From CAZCVI01 sp964502145 (GTDB lineage Bacteria; Acidobacteriota; Aminicenantia; UBA2199), in the NCBI GenBank assembly GCA_964502145.1, contig CAZCVI010000116.1:1-20579 (forward strand): a stretch of 20,579 nt of DNA, written 5' to 3'. Position 1 is the stretch's first letter; the number at the start of each line of letters is the position of its first letter. Under the pieces are notes generated by a model that had not been told where the DNA came from, did not search any database, and saw only the letters and a list, made by a program, of their open reading frames with translations. Position numbers and translations under genes: made by a program. This document shows, one piece after another, positions 7,725 to 14,972 of the stretch.

Positions 7725-7786
7725 AAACCGCCGAGGCCTTCAATAATAAACAACCCAACCAAACAAGATTACCCAGGAGGAAATAG

Positions 7787-8440
7787 ATGGCAAAACAAGG
7801 ATTTGAATTAAGAACACTAACCTTTATTGATAGTTTACAGCCGCAATTGGCCCAATATATCGCCAAGGACAACCGCGTGTATGATCCCGCCGAGTACGAT
7901 GCCGCACTACTCATCGAAATCGCGCCAGCCATGGAGATTCATACCATGATTGACATCGCCCTCAAAGCCACCCACGTCCGGCTCGGTTCAGTTGTGACCG
8001 AACGGCATTTTGGCTTGATGATGATCCACCATGCCGATCAAGGCGAGGTTCGCGAAGCAGGCAATGCCGTGTTACGAGAAACCGGCCTGGACGAAAACAG
8101 CCGCGCCGAAGTAGAAATCCTCACTGAAAAAACCATTCGTAGCGTGCAACAAGACCATGCCATCATGTTCACCGGTTTAGCCAAAGGCAACATGGTCCTG
8201 GCCGGAGAATCCGTTTTTATCTTTGAAGCCACCCCTGCCGCTTATCTCATGATTGCCTGCAATGAAGCCCTCAAAGCCGCCAATGTCAAATTGATTGATC
8301 TCAAACCCTTTGGTGCTACCGGGCGTTTGACCCTCAGTGGCCCCGAATCCGAAATTGACAGTGCTGCCCAAGCCGCTTCCACTATTTTAAAGCAGATGAA
8401 CCAGATGAAAACCTCTGGCTCGCGCAAGCAATTGGGCTAA
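7787..8440 (+). CDS. BMC-T shell protein of the CsoS1D/CcmP type (gated, double-stacking)
   Basis: This 217-residue tandem-BMC protein contains ELRTLTFIDSLQPQLAQYI near the N-terminus, then LIEIAPAMEIHTMIDIALKA and a second domain with FIFEATPAAYLMIACNEALKAANVKLID. These blocks are characteristic of the CsoS1D/CcmP family, whose trimers stack in pairs and have a large pore gated by a Glu-Arg pair. E72-R73 (TERHFG) sits at that gate position. It probably lets larger molecules such as sugar phosphates, CoA or NAD pass. AGGAGG (7774-7779) precedes the start. Family assignment is strong; gating is inferred. Confidence 0.9.
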   Translation: MAKQGFELRTLTFIDSLQPQLAQYIAKDNRVYDPAEYDAALLIEIAPAMEIHTMIDIALKATHVRLGSVVTERHFGLMMIHHADQGEVREAGNAVLRETGLDENSRAEVEILTEKTIRSVQQDHAIMFTGLAKGNMVLAGESVFIFEATPAAYLMIACNEALKAANVKLIDLKPFGATGRLTLSGPESEIDSAAQAASTILKQMNQMKTSGSRKQLG

Positions 8441-8460
8441 AACCCCGGAAACACTCTCCC

Positions 8461-9228
8461 ATGGCAAACCCGCGCGATTATTTAGCCCAGGCTATCACTA
8501 ATATCTGCCATAAACTCGACCAAAAAGGCTGGGTCGCCAATCATGACGGCAATGTGTCCGTGTCTTTTGAGGGCAAGCTACTCACTACCCCCACCGCCAT
8601 CAGTAAAGCCGAGATGGAACCCGCGTTGGTATTAACTCTAGATATGGCGGGCAACAAGCTTGAGGGAATTGGCAAGCCTTTTTCCGAGATCAAGTTGCAT
8701 CTTGCCGCCTATCGGTCGCGGCCCGATGTCAAAGCCGTCGTGCATGCTCATCCCCCGTTTGCTATGGCCAGAGGAATGGTGGGCCGTGAATTTTTAGTGC
8801 AGGTTCCTGAAGCCGTCGTGTCCATTGGTGCCGAGATTCCCGTCTTACCTTATGTAAAACCCGGCGCTGTCGAGAATGAAACCCTGATTTCCGCCGCTCT
8901 TACTGGTTGTGATGTAATGATGATGGCCGGCAATGGAGTTTTAGCCGTTGGGCGGGATGTGCAGGAAGCCTATTTGCGTATCGAATTATTGGAACATCTT
9001 TTAAAGATAGATTATTATGCCCACACCATGGGCACACCCATGACCTTGCCTGCCGCAGATAAGCAGTCCTTAATGGAAAAGCGTGCTGCCCTTGGTTTTG
9101 TTGTACCCACTGCGTCTGTTCCACTTATCGTGCCAGCCCATTCTGAATTACCCGCTCCCGCCGATCAAAACCAACTCATCAAGGACCTCATTGCCCAGGA
9201 GTTAAAAAAGGTTCTTCAGCAAAAATAA
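8461..9228 (+). CDS. Class II (FucA/RhaD/AraD-type) sugar-phosphate aldolase, BMC-targeted
   Basis: Enzymes of this family cleave fuculose-1-P or rhamnulose-1-P to lactaldehyde and DHAP. The 255 residues hold the catalytic Glu (E76 in PFSEIKLHLAAY) and two zinc-ligand histidines (H95 and H97 in VVHAHPPFA). The third ligand position, usually an NHG motif, reads G-N158-G-V, so the usual His is Asn. The C-terminus (about 235-255, DQNQLIKDLIAQELKKVL) is an amphipathic helix joined by a Pro/Ala-rich linker, a likely encapsulation peptide. The substrate cannot be told from sequence. It lies between a BMC-T gene and TIM, 20-21 nt from each. The Shine-Dalgarno is weak (CCGGAAAC). Confidence 0.88.
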   Translation: MANPRDYLAQAITNICHKLDQKGWVANHDGNVSVSFEGKLLTTPTAISKAEMEPALVLTLDMAGNKLEGIGKPFSEIKLHLAAYRSRPDVKAVVHAHPPFAMARGMVGREFLVQVPEAVVSIGAEIPVLPYVKPGAVENETLISAALTGCDVMMMAGNGVLAVGRDVQEAYLRIELLEHLLKIDYYAHTMGTPMTLPAADKQSLMEKRAALGFVVPTASVPLIVPAHSELPAPADQNQLIKDLIAQELKKVLQQK

Positions 9229-9249
9229 GGAAAACAAGGAGAGTAAAGA

Positions 9250-10017
9250 ATGTCAGGTAAACGAGTTCCGGTAATTGCCGGTAATTGGAAGATGAATTTA
9301 ACCCGGTCGCAGGCATTGGAATTATTGGAAGGCATCCGTGTTCGTTTGCCCAAGCAGCCACCAGAAGCAGAGATTATTGTAGCTCCTTCTTATACCTCTT
9401 TGGAAACAGTTTCTCGGTATTTGAAGCAAACCTATATACGACTGGCAGCTCAGGATGTGTGTCATGTTGAATCAGGTGCATTTACCGGTGCTTGTTCTGG
9501 ACTGCAGGTTTGGGAAGCGGGGGCGGAGTATGTCATTATTGGGCATTCCGAGCGGCGGCAATATTTTGGCGATACCGATCTTCTTGTGTTGCAAAAGGTC
9601 AGGGTTGCTTTGGATAATCGTTTGATTCCGATTGTATGTGTGGGTGAATCGTCGGCTGAACGTGAAAGCGGGCAAGTTGCTGCCATTATTCAGCGGCAAC
9701 TGGGAAATGGTTTAGCTGGTATCGACAGAGTTGATGTGTCGCGTATGATTATTGCCTACGAGCCAGTCTGGGCTATCGGCACTGGCAAGACCGCCACCCC
9801 CCAACAGGTCGAAGAAGTGCATCAATTGATTCGTGCTTCTTTGGCTACTGCATTTGGCGATGATGTTTCCCAGAACGTGCGAATATTGTATGGTGGTTCC
9901 GTTAAAGCGTCCAATGCCCGTAAGTTGTTGGCTTTGCCCAATGTGGATGGTGCCTTAGTCGGTGGTGCCTCTTTAAAAGCCGATGAATTTGTAGCTATTA
10001 TCCAATCGCTTCCGTAA
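9250..10017 (+). CDS. tpiA: Triosephosphate isomerase
   Basis: It interconverts DHAP and glyceraldehyde 3-phosphate. The 255 residues show all active-site motifs: AGNWKMN (K14), IIGHSERRQYFG (H99), AYEPVWAIGTGKT (E171, loop 6) and YGGSVKASNA (phosphate site). The length is normal, and I see no encapsulation helix at either end, so it probably acts outside or at the shell. A Shine-Dalgarno (AAGGAGAG) precedes ATG 9250. As last gene of the operon it fits two aldolases that yield different trioses: DERA gives G3P, and FucA-type aldolases give DHAP. It may be a dedicated second copy in addition to the glycolytic one. Confidence 0.95.
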   Translation: MSGKRVPVIAGNWKMNLTRSQALELLEGIRVRLPKQPPEAEIIVAPSYTSLETVSRYLKQTYIRLAAQDVCHVESGAFTGACSGLQVWEAGAEYVIIGHSERRQYFGDTDLLVLQKVRVALDNRLIPIVCVGESSAERESGQVAAIIQRQLGNGLAGIDRVDVSRMIIAYEPVWAIGTGKTATPQQVEEVHQLIRASLATAFGDDVSQNVRILYGGSVKASNARKLLALPNVDGALVGGASLKADEFVAIIQSLP

Positions 10018-10097
10018 ACAAGAAGAAACTTTCCGATTTTTTCATATAAATGGAAAAGGGGTGTGGCACAGTCCCGCAAAAACTTTACGCGGTATGC

Positions 10098-10502
10098 TTA
10101 TGATGCGTGATGAGAGATGTACTCCATTGCAGCCGTTAAAAACAACCCTGAACGTGTCTCTCCTTTTTTTCTGGCAAAGCCGTCCACCTGGGTTAAAAGC
10201 CTTTCGGGAATAGTAATATTCACTCGCTTCGCTTTCCCTGAAATCTGAGAGAAATCCACCGCCACAAGCGCCCATACACCGTCTTTATATAATTCGTCGA
10301 TTCTATGGTTCTCGATAGACGTTGGCGAAGGGACAGGTTCTCCATCAATCATAAGTCCTTCTGCATGGCAGAGAATCGCTTCTCGAACATTTTCAAATGC
10401 CTCTTCCATGGTTGCCCCGGCAGAAAAGCAACCGGGAAGATCGGGAACGGTTACCCCATAGTCGCTGTCCTTATCTTTATGTATCACAACAGGATAATTC
10501 AT
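10098..10502 (-). CDS. hicB: HicB antitoxin
   Basis: This 134-residue type II antitoxin neutralises HicA and represses the operon. The N-terminal half is the partially degraded RNase-H-like HicB fold (MNYPVVIHKDKDSDYGVTVPDLPGCFSAGATMEEAFENVREAI). The C-terminal part (about 90-130, KRVNITIPERLLTQVDGFARKKGETRSGLFLTAA) is a ribbon-helix-helix DNA-binding domain. It starts 10 nt after the hicA stop, with GAGG 8 nt upstream of ATG. It converges with tpiA, and the 80-nt gap has no clear terminator. Confidence 0.92.
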   Translation of the reverse strand: MNYPVVIHKDKDSDYGVTVPDLPGCFSAGATMEEAFENVREAILCHAEGLMIDGEPVPSPTSIENHRIDELYKDGVWALVAVDFSQISGKAKRVNITIPERLLTQVDGFARKKGETRSGLFLTAAMEYISHHAS

Positions 10503-10512
10503 CGTTACCTCC

Positions 10513-10695
10513 TTATTCCCAACCGGCTTGCTTACAAATACTTTTATACGTTCCGATAGGAATATCTTTTTTAGGGTGCGGCACCGTCACACGCCCTTTC
10601 TTATCAGGATGTTTGAATTGGCAGTGACTACCTTTGACATTACAAATAAACCAGCCATCCGCTTTTAGCCGTTTTATGATATCCGTACTCTTCAT
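10513..10695 (-). CDS. hicA: HicA mRNA interferase toxin
   Basis: This 60-residue double-stranded-RNA-binding-fold toxin cleaves mRNA. It reads MKSTDIIKRLKADGW, then VKGSHCQFKHPDKKGRVTVPHP, with catalytic H24 in GSH, and ends in the ICKQAGW motif. I start it at ATG 10695, not 10710, because the longer start lies inside the -10 region of a consensus promoter. That promoter leaves practically no 5' leader. It precedes hicB in the usual order. Confidence 0.92.
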   Translation of the reverse strand: MKSTDIIKRLKADGWFICNVKGSHCQFKHPDKKGRVTVPHPKKDIPIGTYKSICKQAGWE

Positions 10696-10701
10696 ATACA
10701 C

Positions 10702-10730
10702 ATTATACACACTCCACTCAGCGCTGTCAA
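10702..10730 (-). promoter_or_regulatory. Perfect-consensus promoter of hicAB, probably leaderless
   Basis: On the minus strand, TTGACA (10730-10725), exactly 17 nt and TATAAT (10707-10702). The hicA ATG begins only 6 nt after the -10 box, so the expected transcription start falls on or next to the A of ATG. No Shine-Dalgarno exists. HicB RHH binding probably overlaps this region. Confidence 0.8.
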
Positions 10731-10889
10731 CTCGCAGTCTTTTCTTTTCTTATTTTTTCCCAGCATGCTTTGCCACACTGCTCCCGACTCCATCAATCCT
10801 GAAATTTAGCCCGTTGTTAGTGGCATTGAGCCCCGTCCCCGATTTTCCCAGAGGCAAACTTCTAATGGGCGTCCCTCTTTTTATTTCTG

Positions 10890-10917
10890 TTGACAAAACT
10901 CTTCTTTCATGTAAAAT
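10890..10917 (+). promoter_or_regulatory. Promoter of the DinJ/YafQ-like module
   Basis: TTGACA (10890-10895), a 16-nt spacer and TAAAAT (10912-10917), followed by a leader of about 35 nt ending in AAAGGAGG before ATG 10959. Confidence 0.65.
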
Positions 10918-10958
10918 AGTATTGGGGCACAACGTGGCCACACAAAAAGGAGGTAAAA

Positions 10959-11216
10959 ATGACTGATTGTCTCATTCGATCCAGGATTGATCCTGTGGTA
11001 AAAGATGAAGCGAACCAAATTTTGAAAAGTATGGGTCTCAGTTTAAGCGATGGAATACGCCTCTTTTTGTACCAGGTGATTGCTAATAAATCATTGCCTT
11101 TTATAATAAAAGCACCCAATAAGGTAACCCAGGAAGCAATGACCGCCGCCAGGAATAGTATAGGGGTGGAGCCCGTATCATTGAAAGAGTTATCCCAAGA
11201 ATGGGAAGATGAATGA
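10959..11216 (+). CDS. RelB/DinJ-family antitoxin
   Basis: This 85-residue antitoxin has the N-terminal ribbon-helix-helix of RelB/DinJ (SRIDPVVKDEANQILKSMGLSLSDGIRLFLYQVI), which dimerises and binds the operator. Its C-terminal tail (about 55-85, EAMTAARNSIGVEPVSLKEL...) wraps the toxin. AAGGAGG lies 5 nt before ATG. Its last 4 nt overlap the toxin start (ATGA), so translation is coupled. Confidence 0.92.
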   Translation: MTDCLIRSRIDPVVKDEANQILKSMGLSLSDGIRLFLYQVIANKSLPFIIKAPNKVTQEAMTAARNSIGVEPVSLKELSQEWEDE

Positions 11217-11485
11217 GAGATATCTTCCGGCAAAATCAATTTAAAAAGGACGTCAAAAAAATTAAAAAATCCGGGGGCTACCGCTTAAAGGATCTGCTTG
11301 AAGTGGTAGAAGTATTAGCAGAAGATGGGCAGCTTCAGCCAAAAAATTGCGATCATTCACTTACAGGTGAGTGGAAAGACTTTCGAGAATGTCACATTTT
11401 TCCTGATTGGTTGCTCATCTACCGATTAGAGCCAGGGAAATTGATCCTGGTAAGAACTGGCTCCCATTCGGAATTATTTGGGTAA
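11213..11485 (+). CDS. yafQ: YafQ/RelE-superfamily mRNA interferase toxin
   Basis: This 90-residue ribosome-dependent endoribonuclease has the four YafQ catalytic residues H48 (CDHSLTG), H61 and D65 (ECHIFPDWLLIYR) and H85 (SHSELF), each offset by two from the E. coli numbers 50, 63, 67 and 87. It looks intact and active. It overlaps the antitoxin gene by 4 nt. The 125 nt after it hold two tandem 12-mers (GCGGGAAATGTG, GCGGGAAATGTA, 11524-11547) and a CTGACCCC motif (11501-11508). Confidence 0.92.
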   Translation: MRDIFRQNQFKKDVKKIKKSGGYRLKDLLEVVEVLAEDGQLQPKNCDHSLTGEWKDFRECHIFPDWLLIYRLEPGKLILVRTGSHSELFG

Positions 11486-11592
11486 AGGAAAAAAATTAGC
11501 CTGACCCCTTTCTCCAGCACGGAGCGGGAAATGTGGCGGGAAATGTAGGAATGTTTGCTGGACTGCTCCCAGAAGTTCCTATTTTCCATTTA

Positions 11593-11856
11593 TCATTCCC
11601 ACATTCCCAAGACTTCAATCAGCCGTTTCCATTTCTTCAAAGCATATTCTGGTAATTGCATGTTTCCCAGTTCGGTTGAGATTTCCTTGATGTCAAAAAA
11701 GGAAAAAGTGTCCACTACCCGGCCATATTGAAGAAATCGGTTCATCACCCAATAATAGGCGCTTTGTTCCTTTTTATCCCCATCCCTGAATTTGGGGTAA
11801 TCCCAGAACACGTCCATCAATTTTGGCTCTTTGTTTGTCTGGGTGTCACAGTTCAT
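11593..11856 (-). CDS. Solitary copy of a DUF6922-like small protein
   Basis: This 87-residue protein matches residue for residue, over most of its length, the partner of the AbiEii-like nucleotidyltransferase at 15667-15945. It has an 8-residue internal deletion (FRD-GDKKEQ instead of FRDETHLRQYIKDKKGQ) and a different tail (LGMWE). Similarity to DUF6922 proteins (FWDYPKFRD..., a helical core, then a KKWKRLIEV end) is from memory. I start at the shared MNCDT methionine 11856. The homology ends at 11611, almost exactly where the toxin gene would begin, so this copy has lost its partner. It may be a dead remnant or a solitary antitoxin. Confidence 0.6.
   Translation of the reverse strand: MNCDTQTNKEPKLMDVFWDYPKFRDGDKKEQSAYYWVMNRFLQYGRVVDTFSFFDIKEISTELGNMQLPEYALKKWKRLIEVLGMWE
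11611..11856 (-). repeat. Duplicated block, copy A (pairs with 15676-15945)
   Basis: 11611-11766 appears identical base for base to 15676-15831 (156 bp). Similarity resumes after a 24-bp indel and continues to the shared ATG. Both copies have the same orientation and bracket about 4 kb. Beyond the block the flanks are unrelated. Confidence 0.9.
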
Positions 11857-11863
11857 ACCTATA

Positions 11864-11892
11864 TATATGACGCATTTCCTAGATTTTGTCAA
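11864..11892 (-). promoter_or_regulatory. Promoter of the solitary DUF6922-like gene
   Basis: On the minus strand, TTGACA (11892-11887), a 17-nt spacer and CATATA (11869-11864), then 7 nt to ATG 11856. The transcript would be leaderless or nearly so. The sequence differs from the promoter of the duplicate, so the promoter was not copied with the gene. Confidence 0.5.
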
Positions 11893-11990
11893 GTTAAATC
11901 CCAAAAAAAACAGAAAGAAAAATTTGGGGCATTATTGAAGAGAGTGGTTTTAGTCAAGCTCAAGCTTCTTGTTTCTATTTGAATAAAAAG

Positions 11991-12019
11991 TTGACAAGAG
12001 GACCAGATTTGGTTATTAT
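11991..12019 (+). promoter_or_regulatory. Promoter of the antitoxin/PIN module
   Basis: TTGACA (11991-11996), 17 nt, TATTAT (12014-12019). A Shine-Dalgarno GCGGAGG (12026-12032) follows before ATG 12038. Confidence 0.65.
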
Positions 12020-12037
12020 TATTTTGCGGAGGTAGTC

Positions 12038-12262
12038 ATGATCACTACAACAGTGGACAACCCGGAAGTGTTAAGAAGCAAGATAATACATGGCCTGGAT
12101 ATTTTGAGCATAGATGAGTTAAAACGACTTCATCAACTCATTGCGGGAATGGCCGCTGAAAAAGCAACAAAACTCGCCAACTTGGATTGGGATATAAAAG
12201 GTTTATCGCGAGATAAAATAAACGAAGAAATCAGAAACTATCGGCAATCGAAAAATAAATGA
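12038..12262 (+). CDS. Small antitoxin-like partner of a PIN toxin
   Basis: This 74-residue acidic/helical protein (ILSIDELKRLHQLIAGMAAEKATKLANLDWDIKGLSRDKINEEIRNYRQ) precedes and overlaps a PIN-domain gene by 4 nt (ATGA), the standard arrangement for the antitoxin of a VapBC-like pair. The family is not one I can name with certainty; the C-terminal 'RDKINEEIxxYR' pattern is common in antitoxins of COG1569 PIN toxins. No clear DNA-binding domain is visible, so autoregulation is uncertain. Confidence 0.75.
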   Translation: MITTTVDNPEVLRSKIIHGLDILSIDELKRLHQLIAGMAAEKATKLANLDWDIKGLSRDKINEEIRNYRQSKNK

Positions 12263-12684
12263 GACTGGTTGTCGATACCAATGTGATGGTGGAAGCAATA
12301 ACAAGCAGAAGCCCCTATCATGAAATATTCAGATCGGTGCTACAAGGGCGAAACCACCTTATGCTTTCAAATGAAATTTACCTTGAATATTTAGAGATAT
12401 TTGGCCGCATCTATTCAGAGAAGACCTTGACTGAAATCCGCCTGTTTTTTGACTATTCACCGCAGATTATTAATATCGACCCTCATTTCCATTTCCGTTT
12501 GATTGAGGCTGATTGGGATGACAATAAGTTTGTTGATTGTGCCATTTGTGGTAACTGCGACTTCCTGATAACTTCAGATCACCATTTTAATATCTTAAAA
12601 ACCATTAATTATCCAAGAGTGTCACTCATCTCTCCTGATACATTCATTGCTTCCATGGAGAATTATAAAAAAAAGCCGTTCTGA
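12259..12684 (+). CDS. PIN-domain ribonuclease toxin (COG1569-like)
   Basis: This 141-residue PIN-domain protein has D6 in VVDTN at strand 1, an acidic residue in LSNEIYLEYLEIF (E39 or E43), D87/D88 in DWDDNKFVDCA and a C-terminal D in FLITSDHHF, the usual quartet for Mg-dependent RNA cleavage. Family members are VapC-like toxins. It starts inside the end of the antitoxin gene. All motifs are intact. Confidence 0.88.
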   Translation: MRLVVDTNVMVEAITSRSPYHEIFRSVLQGRNHLMLSNEIYLEYLEIFGRIYSEKTLTEIRLFFDYSPQIINIDPHFHFRLIEADWDDNKFVDCAICGNCDFLITSDHHFNILKTINYPRVSLISPDTFIASMENYKKKPF

Positions 12685-12912
12685 TAGCGATGGATAATTG
12701 ACCATTCCTATATTGGATGAAGAGTGAAAGATTACACTGGACGTTTTGGAATGGATACACTGTCCTGTCCCCAGAAAAGATCTGTCCCAAAATATCCCTT
12801 AATAAATAATTATGCCCTTTATTCATCAATGGTTGTAAGATGTAAACCATTGGTGCATACGACTATGATTTGTTGTTCTCCATGGTTTTATTGGCACCGC
12901 CTGTTACCAAGT

Positions 12913-14133
12913 TCACTGAGTGGTTCTCGTCTTTCCTGGATTAACTGTCAAGGACGTAGTGAGTGCGTCCAACAAGTCATGCTGAGAACTAAGTACACAC
13001 TCAAGATGAAACACGACTGCTCCAAAATCCTCCATGGCGAATTTCCTTTCGGCCATCTCAAGATTCGCGATCATGACTGATTTTGTAAGTCTGTATTGTT
13101 CTGGGACGTACATTGTAAGTGTATTCACATATTTCTTTACATTACAAAGGGTATTGTATGTGAAACGATAGTTATCTATTGAAGTCTCCAAATCCCTAAA
13201 TTTGTATGGGGCGGCTGGCTGCTCTAACAGCCTGTACCTTTGGATTGCATCATCGTTGTAATTAACGGCAATTGCAACCCACGTATCACTCGCCTCTTGG
13301 CTAATTTCTGGCTTCATCTGTAGGATATCATGGCAAGTGATGAGGTCACGTGCATTATCCCATGAAAGTACACCTACGTAAGGGCCGATGGGGAGTACTG
13401 CCATGTCGCGAGGAGAGTCAAATATCATGCGATGCAGTCGGATTTTGCGAGAAAGGATATGAAGAAAGGACTCGCGAGGTATCCCGAGCGAGGCGATGCA
13501 TGCTTCAGCCGGGCCGAGATCAATAAGGAATGAATCACAGATACGAGCCCCTGTAGGGAAAACTTCAAAAAGGGCGCTGCCAAAAGCCTCTTTAGTAGTT
13601 CTTCGAGAAAGGACGGCCTCCAGTCGGTCGTACGTTAAGCTTTGGGCGAGAAAAAAAGCTTGGCTTACCGATCCAGTACGGAGGTATTGAGTATAAAACT
13701 GCGAAACAAACTCGATGGCAGTGTTATCATCGACGCGTCCGAAGACCGTTATCAAGTAAGGCGCAACCTTGAGAAGAGTGGGAATTGCACAGGCGGAAAA
13801 ACAGCACATGAACACCGCGAGAGTAAGTTTTGGTTGGGTATTCAAAAGAAGTTGAGCAAGGCGCTCCGCAGTGATCACCTCACCTGCGTCGCAATGATCT
13901 AGTTCAAGGCAGATACCGTTGGGTGAGCCGTGGCCGGAGAAGTGAAAGGCTGTGCAATCTGCCTCAGAGACTGCGGTAGCCAAGTCTTTGAATGTAGCTG
14001 CATGGCGGCGTACAACAACTCGAGTTGGATCACCTAACCGTTGTACAATTTCATCAATTGCACGATGTTCTTTGTCCAACCTGATACGCTCCGTCTCTGC
14101 CGGATTGCTGTAAACAATAAGAATTTTTTCCAT
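12913..14133 (-). CDS. CHAT-domain (caspase-like) protease, standalone
   Basis: This 406-residue protein has an N-terminal CHAT domain (about 1-190) that opens EKILIVYSNPAETERIRLDKEHRAID, close to the 'ILFLAANPxxTxRLRLDEE' version of the family. The catalytic dyad is visible: H68 in FHFSGHGS and C111 in MCCFSA, where the usual N-A-C is M-C-C. The C-terminal part (about 200-400) is helical, has no repeat or membrane segment and is not recognised. Such CHAT proteins act as effector proteases in bacterial immune or cell-death systems, often with an activator or substrate nearby. Here the neighbours are toxin-antitoxin genes. ATG 14133 follows AGAGGA; the upstream ATG at 14148 lacks one. Confidence 0.85.
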   Translation of the reverse strand: MEKILIVYSNPAETERIRLDKEHRAIDEIVQRLGDPTRVVVRRHAATFKDLATAVSEADCTAFHFSGHGSPNGICLELDHCDAGEVITAERLAQLLLNTQPKLTLAVFMCCFSACAIPTLLKVAPYLITVFGRVDDNTAIEFVSQFYTQYLRTGSVSQAFFLAQSLTYDRLEAVLSRRTTKEAFGSALFEVFPTGARICDSFLIDLGPAEACIASLGIPRESFLHILSRKIRLHRMIFDSPRDMAVLPIGPYVGVLSWDNARDLITCHDILQMKPEISQEASDTWVAIAVNYNDDAIQRYRLLEQPAAPYKFRDLETSIDNYRFTYNTLCNVKKYVNTLTMYVPEQYRLTKSVMIANLEMAERKFAMEDFGAVVFHLECVLSSQHDLLDALTTSLTVNPGKTRTTQ

Positions 14134-14731
14134 GTATTTCCTCTGCATTAACAGTAATTTTACAGTCTATAAAATAATTCAACACAGACCGTTTCTTCCC
14201 TCTAATAAATTTCGATTACTTTTTGCAACGCCAGAACTGCACTCCAGATTACTTATGATTCGGTGCAAAATTTCTGTATCCCACGTAACCAATAATTTTT
14301 AGAATTTAAAAAATTCTAACTCTTCAGCGATTTCTTTTAACTAAGCTATATCCCTTTTGGGGGGGAATAAACTTCTGACTTTTGGGCGTGCCTTCACTCT
14401 TTTTGGAGTGCCAATATAAATTCTTACTTATTCATTGATACCTTCGTTTTAAAAAATATTTTACCATACAGTTAATAAAAAAGTCAATTCACAATTTTTT
14501 TAGAAATGAGTATTTTGAATTCATAAGTTATTTTTCTTCTAAGACCCTGATTTATCTATAGGGACCGACGGGAATGGCGACAAACTTCTTCCAAAAAATT
14601 TAAATTTCAAAGTTTCTTTTCGGTTACAATCCCACTGAGAAAAGCACCGTCGAATGTCGCTTCCAAGAGACTCGCCCGAAATCTCATTCGATTATTTCTA
14701 TTCACCGCTTATTGGTGCGGCGCTACGTCTC

Positions 14732-14812
14732 ATGCCGCGTCTACAATAGCCCCTAATCAGATGGCAGGAAAAAGCCAAACACTATTGCCATCTGAATATG
14801 TAGACGTGGCGT
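14732..14812. repeat. Nested 81-bp inverted-repeat element
   Basis: Outer arms ATGCCGCGTCTACA (14732-14745) and TGTAGACGTGGCGT (14799-14812) pair over 14 positions, two of them G-T. Inner arms TCAGATGGCA (14757-14766) and TGCCATCTGA (14786-14795) are a perfect 10 bp around a 19-nt loop. The whole could fold into one long bulged hairpin, as a MITE, REP-like element or small RNA would. No flanking target-site duplication is evident to me. Confidence 0.6.
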
Positions 14813-14911
14813 CCCGCCGCATTATTTATTCTACTGTTCCAAGAACTCCTGATTGCTATAGTTTCTCTCTGGTAATAATCGTACGTGTGTTGCGCCGTTC
14901 GTGTGGGGGGA

Positions 14912-14972
14912 TTCCTAACTTCTTCTTTACCCCGCGCCACGATAAACCAACCGGTGGCCGCAAAAAAACAGG
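14912..14972. repeat. 61-bp diverged direct repeat, copy 1
   Basis: It aligns without gaps to 16013-16073 with 12 mismatches by my hand count (about 80% identity). Shared blocks include AACTTCTTCTT and ATAAACCAA. The two copies lie just outside the AbiEii/DUF6922 module on either side, in the same orientation. The flank at 14899-14912 (TTCGTGTGGGGGG) also recurs inverted near 20339-20352. Confidence 0.7.

Noticed and set aside
7608..7811. 67-residue ORF directly after deoC
   Set aside because: It consists of the hairpin and TTCCCATAA repeats and has no Shine-Dalgarno of its own; it overlaps the next real gene.
12724..13080. 118-residue plus-strand ORF
   Set aside because: It overlaps the 3' end of the CHAT gene in antisense, has no Shine-Dalgarno and no family features.
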